Assembly (NCBI GenBank): GCA_003520925.1 | Contig: DOTV01000016.1 | Location: forward strand, 1 to 7,729 | Direction: 5' to 3' | DNA length: 7,729 nt | From: Bacteroidales bacterium | GTDB taxonomy: Bacteria > Bacteroidota > Bacteroidia > Bacteroidales > VadinHA17 | In this document: piece after piece, positions 7,388 through 7,729 of the stretch | Numbering within the stretch: the stretch's first letter is position 1 | Layout of the letters: each line of letters opens with the position of its first letter | Notes under the pieces: model-generated | What the model was told of the DNA's origin: nothing | Databases searched by the model: none | What the model saw: only the letters and a program-made list of their open reading frames with translations | Made by a program: the position numbers and the translations under genes

Positions 7388-7702
7388 ATGAAAAGATTTG
7401 GTTTTAAGATGAAATTATTTCCCGGATTCAGGGAGGAGTACATTAAACGGCATAGCCAGATCTGGCCTGAGCTGGTCACCTTGTTAAAAAATGAGGGAAT
7501 TGGTAACTACTCAATTTTTTATGATGAAGAGACAAATTACCTTTTCGCTTATCAGGAGCAATCCGGGTTAGCATCATCCCAGGATCTTGGAACAACAGAA
7601 GTCGTAAAAAAATGGTGGAAGTATATGGCCGATATTATGGAAACTAATCCTGATAATTCACCTGTAACAGTACCGCTTGAACAGGTGTTTTTTTTGGAAT
7701 AG
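7388..7702 (+). CDS. rhaM: L-rhamnose mutarotase RhaM
   Basis: A 104-residue cytoplasmic protein that interconverts the alpha and beta anomers of L-rhamnose, a dimeric ferredoxin-like fold in known relatives. An in-frame TTG exists at 7382, but the ATG at 7388 is chosen. It gives exactly the 104 residues of E. coli RhaM and puts the known active-site positions in register: Y18 and H22 in EEYIKRHSQIWPEL, Y41 in GNYSIF, and W76/W77 in KKWWKYM. The signature MADIMETNPDNSP follows. The gene begins 10 bp after rhaT and is probably translated from the same mRNA. No terminator is visible in the 27 bases after the stop, so the operon may continue to the right. Confidence 0.96.
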   Translation: MKRFGFKMKLFPGFREEYIKRHSQIWPELVTLLKNEGIGNYSIFYDEETNYLFAYQEQSGLASSQDLGTTEVVKKWWKYMADIMETNPDNSPVTVPLEQVFFLE

Positions 7703-7729
7703 AAAGTAGAAATAGGGATATAAAGAAAT

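Overview
This window looks like a chromosomal piece of a Bacteroidota bacterium (inference). The proteins read like that group: a GH78 alpha-L-rhamnosidase with a Sec signal peptide, and RhaT and RhaM forms. The starts lack clear Shine-Dalgarno sequences, intergenic DNA is very AT-rich, and one intergenic site is close to the Bacteroidetes promoter pattern (TTTG, about 20 nt, TAnnTTTG). No rRNA, tRNA, CRISPR, transposase or phage gene is visible.

Layout. Bases 1-127 are about 51% GC, against about 26% in bases 161-360. They fold into a compact set of nested helices with a possible pseudoknot, followed by a terminator-like hairpin at 141-156. I read this as a candidate non-coding RNA of no family I recognise. 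Bases 170-622 are AT-rich with no gene I can support. A MATE-family efflux transporter (623-2032, +) starts at a TTG. It converges, 13 bp apart, on a minus-strand series: arfB (2046-2477), a 10-TM EamA/DMT permease (2531-3433) and a large secreted GH78 alpha-L-rhamnosidase (3494-6223). A 125-bp divergent intergenic region then separates the rhamnosidase from the plus-strand pair rhaT (L-rhamnose/H+ symporter, 6349-7377) and rhaM (L-rhamnose mutarotase, 7388-7702).

How the genes work together. The right half is a coherent rhamnose acquisition module. GH78 releases L-rhamnose from glycosides outside the cytoplasm, RhaT imports it with a proton, and RhaM interconverts its anomers. Isomerase, kinase and aldolase genes are not in the window and may lie beyond its right edge (inference). 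The EamA and ArfB genes follow the rhamnosidase on the same strand but have no evident link to rhamnose.

The protein genes are ordinary members of known families. The parts least explained by known features are the structured element at the left edge and the repeats and promoter-like boxes in the divergent rhamnose intergenic region.
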